This document shows positions 1 to 14,260 of a stretch of DNA of 64,000 bases, in pieces; positions within the stretch are counted from its first letter, which is position 1; each line of letters starts with the position of its first letter. The position numbers and the translations under genes are program-made. This stretch comes from Warburgia ugandensis (Eukaryota > Streptophyta > Magnoliopsida > Canellales > Canellaceae): the NCBI GenBank assembly GCA_035236585.1, contig CP141126.1:14521001-14585000 (forward strand). The letters run 5' to 3'. The notes beneath the pieces are model-generated. The model searched no databases. It saw only the letters and a program-made list of their open reading frames with translations, and was not told the DNA's origin.

Positions 1-3000
1 CAATGAGTATACGGACCTTGCATCTCTAAAATTTCTGAGCATTGAGAGTGGCGGCTCATTGTTTTTGTATTCTAATACTGATGATTCGACACTTCCTCAA
101 GATATGTATGTTTCATTATGCTTTCAGTTCCATTTTTGTCAGGTGGAACTACTTTTCAGCAACTTGAATATTTGTTTCTTTGAGATGACAGATCAAATAC
201 TGTTATTACTAATTCAAAAAAGAATCTGACAGGACTGCACTAGCTTGAAAACAGTTTTCATTAGAAATGCCGCTTCGTCTTTAACAATGTTCTGGATGTC
301 TGAAAAGAATGTAAAATCGGAATTTCAGATGCATTTTGGAGCACTACTTGTGCTTTGTTAGGAGATTATTGTAATCTTATCAATCCCATGAACTGGCATT
401 TTTAGGGCCAAAGGTGGTGACTTAAACATTTGTATGCGATTTTGACAAGTATCTATGTTAAAGTTCACTCTGGGTTGAACATCTTGACATCATCACTATG
501 ATGGAGTAGCCTTTAATGGAGAGTCCTCAAGTTAAATTTGGATGGTGGTTCTCTTGGAAATCCAAGCGCCTGTGTATATACTGTTTTGATTAGTAAATGA
601 TTGAAATCTGGTTAAAGTTGTCTAATTCTCTGGAGCTAAGGGCTTTAATGAGGAATTTTAATTAAAGAAATTTAAAAATTCTGCCTTTCTAGAAGTTATG
701 AGGCTTTCCAAATTTCTCTTTTCGTCCTCTGTCTCTTTCTTTCGCTAAAGTCGGTGCTGATGAGCTGAACCCACAATCTTTCCTGGTAAGAACACAACCT
801 ATTGGTGTTTTAGGTGCTTTTTCTCACTCTTTTCATCCAAACGTGATCTACTATACTTTTATGTCAGACAGATGTTATTGTCACAGGCATTGAGAAACAT
901 TTTATGTGGGCCATCACACTCTTTTTGCTGAATATTGCTTCTGTTGATCATGTTACAAATCTCCATTCATGTAGTTTTGCATTGGTTTTTGTATATAATT
1001 GTTAATGAAATTGTTATTCTCCATAGCAGACAAGACTTTCATTTTTTCACTGTTCTTAATTTTACACAATGATGTTGGAACAATCTTTTGTTTGGATTGC
1101 TTTTTGAGGAGTATTTGATTCTAGGATGACTCGTATGACAGGTATCGGATGTTGAGCCGCCCTTATGCCTTTGGGTGTATATTGAGATTAAGGACATCCA
1201 CTGAGTTTAAACTTGGTCATTCTGTGAGTGGTCAAATCCACCAATGTTTAAATTTACAACTTCCATTTAACACGTAAAACTGTAGTTTACTTTATCGTAA
1301 GTGTAATTATTTGCTTTCCGATGTTGTTGTTTTTCTTTTGTAGTATGGTCATTTCTTCCCAGATCCACAATATGAAAATGTCCAGCACATTATTTGTTGT
1401 GATGCCTACGCCACATATGCTTATGATTTTGAGTTCGCAAATACTATAGGATTTTCCAGGTATGGATGTTTTCTTCGTAGAGAAACACACGTATATTATC
1501 TGAAGTTGGCAAATACTGTAGGATTTTCCAGTTATGGATGTTTTCTCTATGTTTTAGCTATTTTTGTGAAGATCAATCAATAATTGTATCATCTACTTCC
1601 TCTGCATTCTTGAGGTATTAAATAGGAGGTAGTTATTCGGTCTAACTAGATCAAAACTTGTATTTTATTAGTCCACTTCTTATGGTTGCATAGTTATGAT
1701 GTAAAAAACAGATTGAGGCCATTTGTTGAAGTGTTTGTTGGCCATGTAAGCAATTTTTGAAATTTAATCATTGTCAATCCTCATAGAAACCTGTGTTAAA
1801 TTAGTGTTCATCTGGTCTCAAAAGACCTACTGTAGGTGTCCCATGATCAGTGGTTTCTCTGTGAGTAGACTATGCTTGTATGCATTATCTCTTGAATGAA
1901 AGGATTAGGGAACCTCTCTTGAGAATGACTCTCTTGCTTTGGCCGATAAAAGATAGCAGATTGTATGCAAGTCAGCACAGGGTAGCTGAATAGCTTTGCT
2001 GTGGTAATTTGGTAATATGGTAGCAACATAGCATAAATGCATACGAGGAAGAAAATTCCGAGCATTATTTAGTTCAGTCAAAATATATCTCACTGCCTAT
2101 TATGTCTATGTATCCTTAGAATCTTTCAAAAGTTCTTAGACTTGATGAAGATTCAGGTATCTATTTGGTTTATCATGGAATTTTCTTGATATGTTTCAGT
2201 GGTCTCAATGATTGGCTCTTTAACTCACTTTTTCCTGACCTGGAGAAATGACTTGTCTTGAACTGCTTGTTACCTTTTCGAGCTTGCAAGTGTTCATGTC
2301 TGTGCCATCTCTAGTGTCCAGGGAAAATTACCTTACCTTTATGCTTCAAAATAAGGGGCAAAGGTTTCTTAGGACAGATTTAAACCTCACCTTTAATCAG
2401 GGAGAAGCATTTCTGAAAGCATGTAGGTTAGAAATGCATTAGAAGGGTGAAAGCAGTCTTTAATTCACTGCAATCATTGTGAAACTAGTTGGAATCTAAA
2501 TGAGAGCTGAGATCCAACGGTGGGTACACAAACACAATGCAGAAAGGTAAACAAGACAAGATAAGTAGACAAAAGAAAAATATTGAAGATGTCTTAAATG
2601 TTGAAAACAGGAAGCTAGTAGACTGTTGGTTGAAGATCAATCTAACAGCTGTATTTTTTGTCGTCTACCTCTACATGGAATGATATCACAATGGGCACAA
2701 TGCAGAAAAATAAAAGTTCAAGATAAGTAGACAAAGGAAAAAAAATTATTCAAGATGTCTCATTTGTTTAAAACTGAAAGCTAGTCAGACTGTTTGTTGA
2801 AGATGAAGCTAACATATGTATTTTTTATACTCAAACACAATGCAGAAAGATAAAAAGAAAGGATAAGTGGACAAATGACTCGAATGTTGAAAACAGAAAG
2901 CTTTTCTGACTGTTGGTTAAAGATCGAGCTAACAGCTATATTCTTTTGTTCTCTACTGCCACATGGGAGGAAATCATGATGTGCATAATGCAGAAAGATG

Positions 3001-6000
3001 AAATGACAAGATAACTAGCTGGAAGGAAAATATTTAAGATGTCTGGAATGTTGAAGACAGTTTTTCTGACTGGTGGTTGAAGATCAAGCTAACATCTGTA
3101 ATTTTTGGAACTCAAACACAATGTAGAAAGATAAAATGACAAGATAGAAAAAAAAAATAAATTGAAGATTTCTCGAATGTTGAGAACAGAAAGCTTCTGA
3201 CTGTGGCTGAAGATGAAGCTAACAGCTGTAATTTTAGGTTCTCTACATAATAATGTGCTTGTCAGTACTTGTAAATCTCTAATTTGGACCTGCATCCACT
3301 CCAAATCATGTCTATTATGACAAAGAGCAAATTTTCGTGTAACACAAGTCTGGTATGTGGCAATCTGAAGTCCCTAACCCCACTAGAGTCTAGACACTGC
3401 AGCCAATTATTGTTGCACGACAGTAGGCACATTAAAAGAGGCTGCTTCTTATTTGCAGCAAGATGATGCATAGGGAGATCCATGATCCACACTCCTACAA
3501 CAAGCTGAAGATTAAATACCAAATATTATAAATTAATCTGTATCAGAGTACTGCATCGTGTTTTCTGATGCAACATGACATTCTAGTTAGGAGATATAGG
3601 ATTAACTTATGAATTTCAAATACTAGAATTAACATTATTTAATATCCTTTCAGAGAAGATTATTGATAGAAACTTCGATCGAATTCAAATTCCAAAAGAT
3701 TAGAATACAGAATTTCAATTCCACTTAGAAAGAAAGAATGCAGAACTTTGTAGGTTCTGCTGTATACAAGATTCTATGATTACACTGTTCTGTATACAAG
3801 GTTCTATGATTACAATTCTCTAGCTTTCGAGGAGCTAGAACCTCCACTCAATCCTTCAATCCTCCCTCCCTCTTTCTGTTCTCCCTCTCTTCTTATGTTC
3901 CCCCCTCCTTCCCTTCGTAACAACCTTTTGATTTAACCAACAGAGTAACTGTCTCTACAGCTGGTAAACCAATATAACTGTCTGTTGTTTATTTTTGTTC
4001 TTTACTTCTTCTTGTGTAATAACTGCCAAATTTCTTTTCTTTAGGTTCTGTTGATGTAACAATAGCCCCCCCTATCAAATGCACCTTGTCCTCAAGGTGG
4101 AAGTCCGGGAATTGCTTGAGAATGTCCTCCAATGGCTCCCATGTGCTGTCATGGTCTGGACGATTTTCCCACTGAATCAGTACTTCGTATTGTCCATTAG
4201 TAGCCTGCCTAATCTCTTTGATGTCTGCGGGGTATGCATTCACTTCCAACTCGTCAATCAAGGTCTGTGGTATGGGTTGTGGCTTTATAGTAGGTTCACT
4301 GGCTGGTTTAAGTTGGGATACATGAAAAACAGGATGGATTTTCGACTGTGGTGGGAGCTCTAATTTATAAGCTACTTGTCCAATCTTTTCTAGGACAACA
4401 TAAGGACCATAATAACGGGGTCGTAGTTTCTCATTGGACTTTGCTGATAGGGATTTGAAACGATAAGGTTGGAGCTTCAAATAGACAGTTTCCTGGTTGG
4501 AAATGGAGAGGACGTCTATGTATATCCGCCTGTCTTTTCATCTTCAATTGAGCTGCCTCTAAATTGTTCTTGAGTTCACTTAGAATAGAATCACGGTTAG
4601 CCATTTGTTGATTAACCTCCTCCACCAATGACTCTCCCCCTTTAAAAGTCAGCAACTTGGGTGGTTCTCTTCCATATAGAGCCTGGAATGGAGTCATTCC
4701 TGTTGAATGTTGGTAAGTGGTATTGTACCAATATTCTGCCCAACAGATCCATTTTGGCCAGGACTTTGGTTTGTTATCACTAAAACATTGTAAATAGGTC
4801 TCCAAGCATCTATTTACCACTTCTGTCTGTCCATCTGTTTGTGGATGATATAAAGAACTCATCTTGAGGGCAGTGCCTGCCTGTTTAAACAGCTCAGTCC
4901 AGAATTGGCTGATAAAAACTCTATCTCTGTCAGATACAATGGACTTAGGATAACCGTGTAGTCGAACCACTTCCTTGTTGAAGAGGTTGGCTACCTCTTT
5001 GGCTGTGTAGGGATGACTGAGTAGAATGAAATGGCTGTACTTAGATAAGCGATCAACAACTACTAACACCGTGTTATAACCATGAGCCCTAGGTAACCCA
5101 CTGATGAAATCCATGGATAGGTCACTCCAAACTTCCTGGGGAATGGGAAGAGGCTGAAGAGGACCTGCTGGTTTAGTAGCCATATATTTGTTTCTTTGAT
5201 AGACATCACAATTGGATACGAAATTTTGAATATCCTATCGCATTCATTCCCAATGAAGTACCTGGGATATGCGTTTATAAGTATGTGTAATCCCTGAATG
5301 CCCTCCTCCTGGAGTGGAATGGAATTCTTGTAAGAAGGCCGGAATGCAAGATGACGATCTTGGGATAACCAGCTTACCATGAAATAGTAAAAGGCCTCTT
5401 TTGTGTGTATACCTTGGTTGGCTGTCTAGATCTGCCAATATGTCCTGAGTAATATGACGAATGTGAGGATCGTTTTGTACTTCAGCAGCTAAAGAATCCA
5501 AATCATCACATCAAACAATGGATAGGGCAAGATGCTGTAATAATAGGTCGTCCTCTTTATTAAGCTGTGATCCACCATTGGTCGTTTCTTCCTCCTTTGT
5601 TTTGCTATTTGCATTGTTGAGGGTGGTATACTCCTGCCTCCTGGATAATGCATCCGCTACTCAGTTTTCTGATCCTTGCTTATATTGAATGATAAAATCA
5701 TAGCCAATGAGTTTAGTCAGCCACTTCTGCTGTTCTTCATTTAATAATTGTTGATCCATGAAGAACTTTAAACTTTTCTGGTCAGTATGAATGATGAATT
5801 TTCTGCCCATGAGGTAGTGTCTCCATCTCTGCACTGCTAGCACTATAGCCATCAATTCTCTTTCATAAACTGATTTGGATTGTGATTGGAGAGAGAGAGA
5901 CTGGCTGAAGAAAGCAATTGGTCTACCCTCTTGCATGAGGACAGCACCAATCCCTTTTCCTGATGCATCTGTTTCCAGCATAAAGATTTTTGAAAAATCA

Positions 6001-9000
6001 GGTATGGCTAATACAGGAACCTCTATCATGGCTTTTTTTATCTTTCAAATGCCTCATGACTTTCTCTAGTCCAACTGAAGCCATCTTTCTTGAGTAATCT
6101 AGTTAATGGAGCAGCAATGATTCCATAGTTTCTGACAAACCTTCTATAATATCCCGTGAGACCCAAAAATCCACGCAGCGCCTGGGCGTCTTTTGGGCTA
6201 AGCCATGATAACATACATGCTATCTTGAACTCGTTAGCTTCGACGCCTTTGGCAGATATAATATGTCCTAAGTATTCCAAGGAAAGTTGTGCAAAGGAAC
6301 ATTTCTTTCTATTGGCAATAAGCTTATGTTCCTCAAACAACTTTAGGACAATAACAATATGCTCCAAGTGAAGAGAAAGAGTTCTACTATATATCAAAAT
6401 ATCATCAAAGAAAACCAATACAAATTTGCGGAGATGGGGACGAAATACCTCATTCATCAATGCCTAAAAAGTAGCTGGGGCATTGGTTAGCCCAAAAGGC
6501 ATAACCAAAAATTCATAGTGCCCTTCATGAGTTCGAAAGGCAGTTTTTGCTATGTCTTCGTCTTTGATTCGAATATGATAGTAGCCTAATTTTAAATCCA
6601 GCTTTGAAAAAATGGTAGCACCACCCAATTCATCCAGCAATTCATCTATGGTTGGGATCGGAAATTTGTCAAGCACTGTCACTTTATTTAAAGCCCTATA
6701 GTCCACACAAAACCTCCAACTCCCTCTTTCTTCTTGACCAAAAGCACAGGACTCAAAAAAGGGCTCTTGCTGGGTCGAATGATGCCTGAATTCAACATTT
6801 CCTTGATAATTTTCTCAATTTCATCTTTCTGCACATGCGGATATCGATATAGCCTACTATGAGGGGGCTGAGTTCCTTCGACCAGCCTAATGGCATGGTC
6901 ATGAGAACATGCCACTGGTAGTCCCAGAGGCTGATCAAACACATGTAGAAACTGCTGTAAGATAGAGTCAGTGACTGCTCTGTCCTCCTCTTGGGGCTGG
7001 CGTTTATTCACTTCCATGCCTTTATATTCAATCATACACCCAAATTTTGCCCTCGGCATGACTGGAAGAATCGATTTGAAAGATGCTAAAGAACAAGAAA
7101 GAGTTGGATCCCCATTCAAGATGATCTGCCGATTGTCTATTTTGAAGCGCATGGTCAGAGCACGGAAATTGGCAGAGATATCTCCCAAAGATCCCAGCCA
7201 TTTGATCCCCAATACTATATCTGCTCCCCCTAGATAAAAAAGATGAAAATCTTGGATCACCATTACCCCTGGTATCTATAATCGTACCTTTCTACAGACG
7301 CCTTCTCCTTGGATGCAGTGGCCATCTCCCACTTGCACTCCAAATTGGCGCGATCTATCCACTGCTAGCCCCAGATCCTTGACTAGCTGGGTTGAGACGA
7401 AGTTGTGGGAAGCCCCACTGTCGATCAACACTATCACTTCCTTACCCTCAATTGTGCCCTTTAATTTCATCGTCCTACTAGATGTAAACCCCGAGATAGA
7501 GTTTAAAGATAGTTCCAACTCATTGTTTTCCTTCCTCGGGTTTTTCCACCTCTGCTGGAGGGAAAGAGAAGTTCTCCATCTCATCTTCATTGTCCCCTGC
7601 AAGTAGGAGCACTTGCAATAGACGGTTTTTACACCAGTGTCCCGATTGATATTTTTTGTGACAGCGGTAGCATAACCCTTGTGATCTTTAGTGTTGCAGC
7701 TCAGATTTGGTGAGCCTCCTAATATTTCCCCTTTTTCCGATGGTTTGATCGATGGACGGCCTTTCCCGATCATTTTCTAGCTGAGAAACCCTGGCTCGAT
7801 CTGAGTTGGAGGAGATGATAGGCCAATTACGGAAACTGCCCTTGAGAACCCCCTTCGGTCGACGCATTCTTGGAGTGGGCCTAGAAGGGCCCTGATGTTC
7901 GTGGCCCGCCATCGTTTCTTACTGGCCAGGCCCGTATCTGGTCCAACGCCCGGTTCTTCTCTTCTATCTTTTGGGCCAGCTCCATCATTCCCGACAGGGT
8001 TGCGGGCTTGAATATTTTTATCTCTGCCCTAATATTCTCCCGGAGCTCATTCAAGAAGGCTCCTCTCATCACCTCGTCGGAAAGATTTCCCAGGTGGCCG
8101 GAGAGTAGCTCGAAGGACTGGAGGTACTCGTGCACGCTGCTGCTCTGCTTCAGGCCCAAGAGGGCTTCATAGTCGTCTTCCGATTGGGATGATCGGAAAC
8201 GCCGTAGAAGAGCAAATTTGAAAGATTCCCAAGATCGGAATGGAGTGCGGTTCTCTGCCCACAAGAACTAGTGGAGTGCATCACCTTCTAAGCAGATGGA
8301 AGCTGCCGGAATCTTCTCAGAGTCGGCGGTTCCATTTACTTGGAAGTACCTTTCCGCCCGGCATAGCCAACCGTATGGTTCTTGGCCGTCGAACACTGGT
8401 AAATCCAGTCTCCGATCGTGCCAATCTTGGTGATAGTGGGGTCTCGACGGAAAAGGGCTTCGTTTGGGGTTTTTCGATGGTTCCCCCATCTCTGGGTTCC
8501 GGTGGCTACTCGTACCTTCGACCGGTAACTCCTTGTTCTTAATCCATTCTTTGATTTCGACTAGTTATTCTCCCAGTGCACCTACATTGGTTTGCAATCT
8601 CCCCAATTGCTCCCTCACGTCTCCTATTTTGCCTCTAACTCCTATCTCTTTCTCCATACTTTCTGTTCTTTCCATCCTGGTTCTAACCATTCCCTGGTTC
8701 GAACCGGCTCTGATACCACTGATAGAAACTTCAATCGAATTCAAATTCCAAAAGATTAGAATACATAATTTCAATTCCACTCAGAAAGAAAGAATGTAGA
8801 ACTCTGTAGGTTCTGCTGTATACAAGATTCTATGATTACACTGTTATGTATACAAGGTTCTATGATTACAATTCTCTAGCTTTCGAGGAGCTAGAACCTC
8901 CACTCAATCCTTCAATCCTCCCTCCCTCTTTCTGTTCTCCCTCTCTTCTTATGTCCCCCCCTCCTTCCATTCGTAACAACCTTTTGATTTAACCAACAGA

Positions 9001-12000
9001 GTAACTGTCTCTACAGCTGGTAAACCAATATAACTGTCTGTTGTTTATTTTTGTTCTTTACTTCTTCTTGTGTAATAACTGCCAAATCTCTTTTCTTTAG
9101 GTTCTGTTGATGTAACAATTACCAAGCAGCTTGAAACTTCTAATGAAACAGTTTGACAATTGACCTGTAGAGGACTGAAAGCTTATTGAAAGAGAAAAAG
9201 GTGTAATTGATCTGTAGAGGACTCAAAGTTTATTGAAAGACATAAGACCACTTGGGCAAAAATTTTCCCCAGAAAATGGATTTTCTTGTATTTGAATTTA
9301 CCAGAATAGAAACTTTGTTGTTTTCCTGGAAAATCTCAACCCTGCTTGGCATTGGTTAACATTTTCTTTCCCAGTAAATCCTTTTACCCTAGATTGAGAT
9401 AGTTCTAAAAGAATTTCAAAACAAGAGCATGTTGATTTTGCTTGCAGCTGTTATTAACCATCTCAAGACAAAATACTGCTAATTTAATCCTATTTGGACG
9501 TTCAGTTGTCTCCTAGGTCCCTATCTAAGTAGTTTAGGGCCTAAGATGATGAAATTCAATCAGAACATCCTGAACTCGTGAAGAACTTATAATCCTTTTA
9601 CATATTGAAAGTTTGTCTCTAGAGTTTCTAATTCACGTCTAACTGGAGTAAATAAAAAGAAAAAGAAAAAGAAAGAAAATCCAATATACCTAAATCTCCT
9701 AATGGAAACCAAAACCTACTAAAAGTTACAGGTTTCCATTTGGAGAAAATAAAGAATAGATCATCCTGGGGCTCCTGCTTGTTGAACCCTCCTGTAATGG
9801 ATCTGTTACAGGCTTTAAACTTGTGGGTTGCTGATTCCAGAAGTTCATGGATTATTGTTAGACATATGCTAGAGTAATCCTGAAAATTCTGCAATAATAT
9901 TAATTATTAAAATTCTAATAACCAAATAACTCAGTTTTCCAATATGTCAATAGAGACGTAGGACCATGCTGCTGACAGCAATAACATGTTCTGAGAAATA
10001 TTATTGTAGCATGGACACATTTTGGCTCCAAAATATCTTTAGTTTTCGTCCTTATAACATTGAGATGTACTTGAGAAGCCCCTATGATGTCATCCTCCTC
10101 CTCTGGAGGATATGCCTCAGTACTTTTGTTCTTAATTTCATAAAAAGCTGGATGTTGTCATCTGTGACTCAAGCGTGCTTTCTGGTGGTCTGTCAGTATC
10201 TGTCATGGTTCCTTTTCTGTTGGGTGAGGTATTGACAAGTTTTGCCTCAAGATCTTGTGATCGTCTTTTCTACCACTCATACATTTTTATGTCCAACTTC
10301 TAAGGAATGGGAATGAGGTAAAGCTGTCAACAAATTTGTCCAATATTCTTTTCTTAAGCCTTGTTGTATGCCACTAGCAGAAACCTTGTCTGTGGTATGT
10401 TAACAAATCATAAGTAGGCTCCGTCGTCGAAGTCTTGTTTGCTTCTGTGTTGATTAACCCTTTTGGTACTTATTGCTGTTTGATTTGGTTTTGTTCCATG
10501 CTTGAGGCTATCTGTTGTGAATATGCTTGAATGGGAAAGCAGTTTCTCACTATAAGTGACTTGAGCTGGAACCATGTTAAAAATTGGTTGGATTCTTCCA
10601 TGCATCTGAAATAGAACTTTGTCGTGCTGTCCCCTGCAATGTTTTGTTAGACCACTAGGTTGAGAATGATAGAATCAGAATATTGAAGCTTGATTCCCAT
10701 CTTCTTCAATATCAGTCTCTACATTGCCAATAGCTTTATTTCTATTGAAGATGACAATCATCAGAAGGCTATTAAGATGTACTACCTCACAAAAATGTGT
10801 ACACCATGTGAAGCGATCCTATCAAATTCCTTGTTAGACCAATAGCACTTCTATTCTTAACAAGTTCTGAAACTTAAGCTCCCATACTTCGAGCACATCT
10901 AGAACTCCTAATTATAAAATGAAAATCCTATCATAGAAAAGAGGAAAATGAGAACCTCTAACATTTCTGAAACTTGTTTCTTGGTCCTTTATTATTGATA
11001 TTGTCCAGGTTCTAATTAAATCTTTAGCCAGTAATATTTCTTGCTTGATTCATATGGTTGTGGTTTTCTTTTTGGAACACCAATCTCCTTGTCCCTCTTA
11101 TTTTTCCCTTTCAAGAATTATCTCACTGACATGCTGCAATTGTCAAGTATTTACAGCAAAGTCCACTGCTTATTATGGTACCTTATGTAATAAATGCGAG
11201 AAAACTCTGATACTTTTCTTTGGCAGACATACAGAACTTCCTGTGTTACAGATCGCATTTCAATATACTGTTGTTGTGCCACATGAGGAGACTTCAAGCT
11301 CGGGTGTGATTTCTGCCAATAAGTATGATTATCCTAACTCAAATACAGTTTGGATATGATTTGCATTCTGTTTCTCCTTTGACATATGATTAGCCTAACT
11401 CAATACAATTCTTAACTCTTGAGTACCTACTTTGATTGAAATATTAAGTCTTCTCAGTTGTTCTAAAGCTAGTAGCCTGAGAATGAATTTGAGTTACATC
11501 CAGTACATCCATTAATCCTAAGTGTCTTGGTGTTGGTCATTCACTCTAAAGATACTTGGCTGTAATTTGTGTAGGTCCAGTCATTACCTCAAGCGACGAC
11601 TAAGGATACGGACTTTGCAATTTGGAACAGCTGGAAATATCAACGAACTTTATGACAGTGTGGATTCTGAAGTTATATTGGATATCCTTGTTCACAAGGT
11701 CCCTTCAACTACTTTCCTTGAATTACCATTTTATAGACTTCATCACTGGGTACATAATAAAATTGAGGAAAAGGCTAAAAGAATGGTGTCTGTTCAGCTT
11801 TTTCTGCGTCCTTTGGGCTTCATGTGCTCTGAGTAGAGATCATAGAACCCAATTGCTCTGATCAGTGAGCACAATTTCAGCTATTTTGATGTTGATCCCA
11901 GCTTGATCAGATGATCTCAAGCCCTTGATCCATCCAATTACATTAGAGGTTCCCCAAGAAGAAGTCCCTAATCACATCCATTTGAACAGTCACTTGACGG

Positions 12001-12928
12001 CTGTCAATTGGAAGAGTAACATCATGCAGTCAGTGATAGCCTTCTGAAGACCCCCATTGGGAAGAATAAGATCCTCCAGTCAGTACTGGTCTGTACATGG
12101 TGGGTCCTGCTCTATGGATGGTCTGAATCACCTGATCTACAACAGCTTGTGTTCATAGATTGCAGCTTGTTCAAGTGCTGCTACTTTTTATTTGACTATC
12201 CTGTTTAATCTCTCGAAACCGTTACTAGTCGTGGATGTAACTTATTCCAGCATATTAGGTTATTATTTATCAAACAACTGAAGATCACATGGCCAAGAGA
12301 GAGAGAGAGAGAATAGTGACAATGGAGTCTGTCATTCTACTTCCTGTTTCTTCCACCAGCAGCTGTCGCACCTTAGCATCTGCACACTGTTCTCCTGTGA
12401 TCCTCTGTCTGGACAGGGTCCAGGCAATTGTAAAAGAAACAGTATCATCAAGATCTCTTGAGAATACAAGGGCAGGGAAAAAGCAACTTATGAGATGCTG
12501 AAGTCCTGCTTAAACAATTAAAATGTGATTGTTACCTCCTTGTTCTTCTATGGAGGTAATAAGAGACAGCTAGCTCTCTGTGGAAGGAGGCAGGGGTCAG
12601 AACAAGGGGCTTTTGGTTGGGGGTAGAAGTGGTAGTTGAAACTGGATCTGGTGTGTGGTAACACCTGAAGTAAATGTTCTATATTCAAATGTTGATGATA
12701 ACATTAAATTTTCATGAATTACTGGCAAGGTTGTATCTGGTAGGACTTTTCATTGACAGCCTATTATTGTAGTGAATGCAATTTAGCGCCAAGTCTGGAC
12801 AACATACTTCAACCGACAGCCACTTACATTTTTCTACCACTGAATTCCATACAAATTTATTAACTTGGGTAAAAGTTGCAATATGGTGTCCCAAACTGGA
12901 TGAACCCTTGATTTTAGTTGAACAACAG

Positions 12929-12964
<36 letters not shown>

Positions 12965-14200
12965 TGTGATTTCTGTTTTCCTTCTATTGTTACTAAGTAT
13001 TTGCTGATCTGCATTAAATGTTGATCATCAGGTTATCTTAGCTTCTTTGGAGCATGGAGTTAGGGAAGGCCGTTCTTTACTCCACGACTGGCTAGTTATT
13101 CTCACTGCTCAGTATAATGAAGCTTACAAACTTGTACACTATGACAATGGAAATTCAACTTCCCGTGTTGATGTGGCCTTCTCTCAGTGTCCACAGTTGC
13201 AGCCTTTACCTCGTCTTGTATTTGCTTTGCTCAGAAACCCACTTCTCCGCTTTCATGAAGAAGGTGTTCACCCTGATTATCGAATATACTTGCAATGCCT
13301 TTTCAGGTACTTATACTCTCATATTAACTCCACAAGTAAATCTGGAGTTACTTGAATGGGATGAGGAAGACAACAATAGATTACACACTTAAAATTCATA
13401 ACGGATTTTTTAATGTATACGAAATAAATTTTGGTCTCTTTACATATATATGAGGAGCTGAAACAAATGTCATGCCTAATACGAGGGTGTTGCACTGCAT
13501 TTTGAATTTGATGTAAACTGGACCCATCAGCACCTTACCCTGTTTTAGATGAGATTTGGCAAAAATGCAGATGCAGTTTGGTGCCACAACGGGGTTCCAA
13601 GAAGGAATCCTCTTCACTTGTCCTACATGTGAGTCGGTGGGTCTTCACCTGTACTGGCAGTGCAGTGGCCCCTATATGGATGTGCTGCAATTTAATAAGG
13701 TCACCATGTAAGAAGTTGCACCATGATCACAACCATCTGATTGGTGGTCAGTAGGATGACTAATAAAGGAAATTTACTCTTTTGCATTTAGCTGTCTGGT
13801 TAAAGGCACCATTTGATAATTAGAACCATCCAATCAGGAGTATTGCAGGCCATCCAAGCGGTTAACTGCTAGGCGGTCATTTCTAATCATTGACCACTGA
13901 TGCTCTGGAGCTTTTGCCATAAGCAGTTGTCTTTTTTGAGACATAGCATCAACAATTTTTGGATGCTCGGAAAGGACTCCTTTATTAGCTCTGTGCCGTT
14001 TCCAACAATGTTTTGGTTTTGTGACATCATTTGGAGGTCTTATGTCTTCATTAATATTCCTCCCATGAGGAGGACCCAATGAGATAAGTTAGCAAAAGCT
14101 GGGATGGTAATGTTAGGCTGGCATACACTATTGTGCAAAACTCCCTCTCTTTTTTTCGTTCTTTTTTAAGAAGTTTTATTTACGTAGTTTTCAGATGTAT

Positions 14201-14260
<60 letters not shown>

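Larger units (their letters stand above)
3664..9117 (-). mobile_element. Ty3/gypsy chromovirus fossil (Reina-like), full length but broken
   Basis: A 5454-base element lies antisense in an intron of the SEC23-like gene. Its parts on the minus strand are: 5' LTR 8720-9117; primer-binding site 8707-8718, matching the initiator-Met tRNA type; gag region about 7.7-8.5 kb; aspartic protease about 7.3-7.5 kb ([11 protein letters not shown]); reverse transcriptase about 6.1-6.9 kb ([10 protein letters not shown]); RNase H about 5.66-6.03 kb ([10 protein letters not shown]); integrase about 4.4-5.5 kb ([21 protein letters not shown]); C-terminal chromodomain about 4.1-4.3 kb ([20 protein letters not shown]); G-rich polypurine tract just inside 4062; 3' LTR 3664-4061. 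Flanking five bases are ATTAT and ATTAC. The coding region is broken roughly ten times, so it is a fossil. By eye the LTRs differ at about 9 of 398 positions (2.3%), suggesting roughly 1-8 million years depending on the rate used. Short LTRs, short length and a chromodomain suggest the Reina clade; the clade is less certain than the family. Confidence 0.95.

Noticed and set aside
2531-3258. Possible CRISPR-like array
   Set aside because: The repeats are long, degenerate and contiguous without unique spacers, and this is plant nuclear DNA.
9628-11359. Several short open frames in SEC23-like intron 3 and around exon 4
   Set aside because: The intron frames have no motif. Only 11227-11322 carries SEC23 sequence, and it is already in the gene model.
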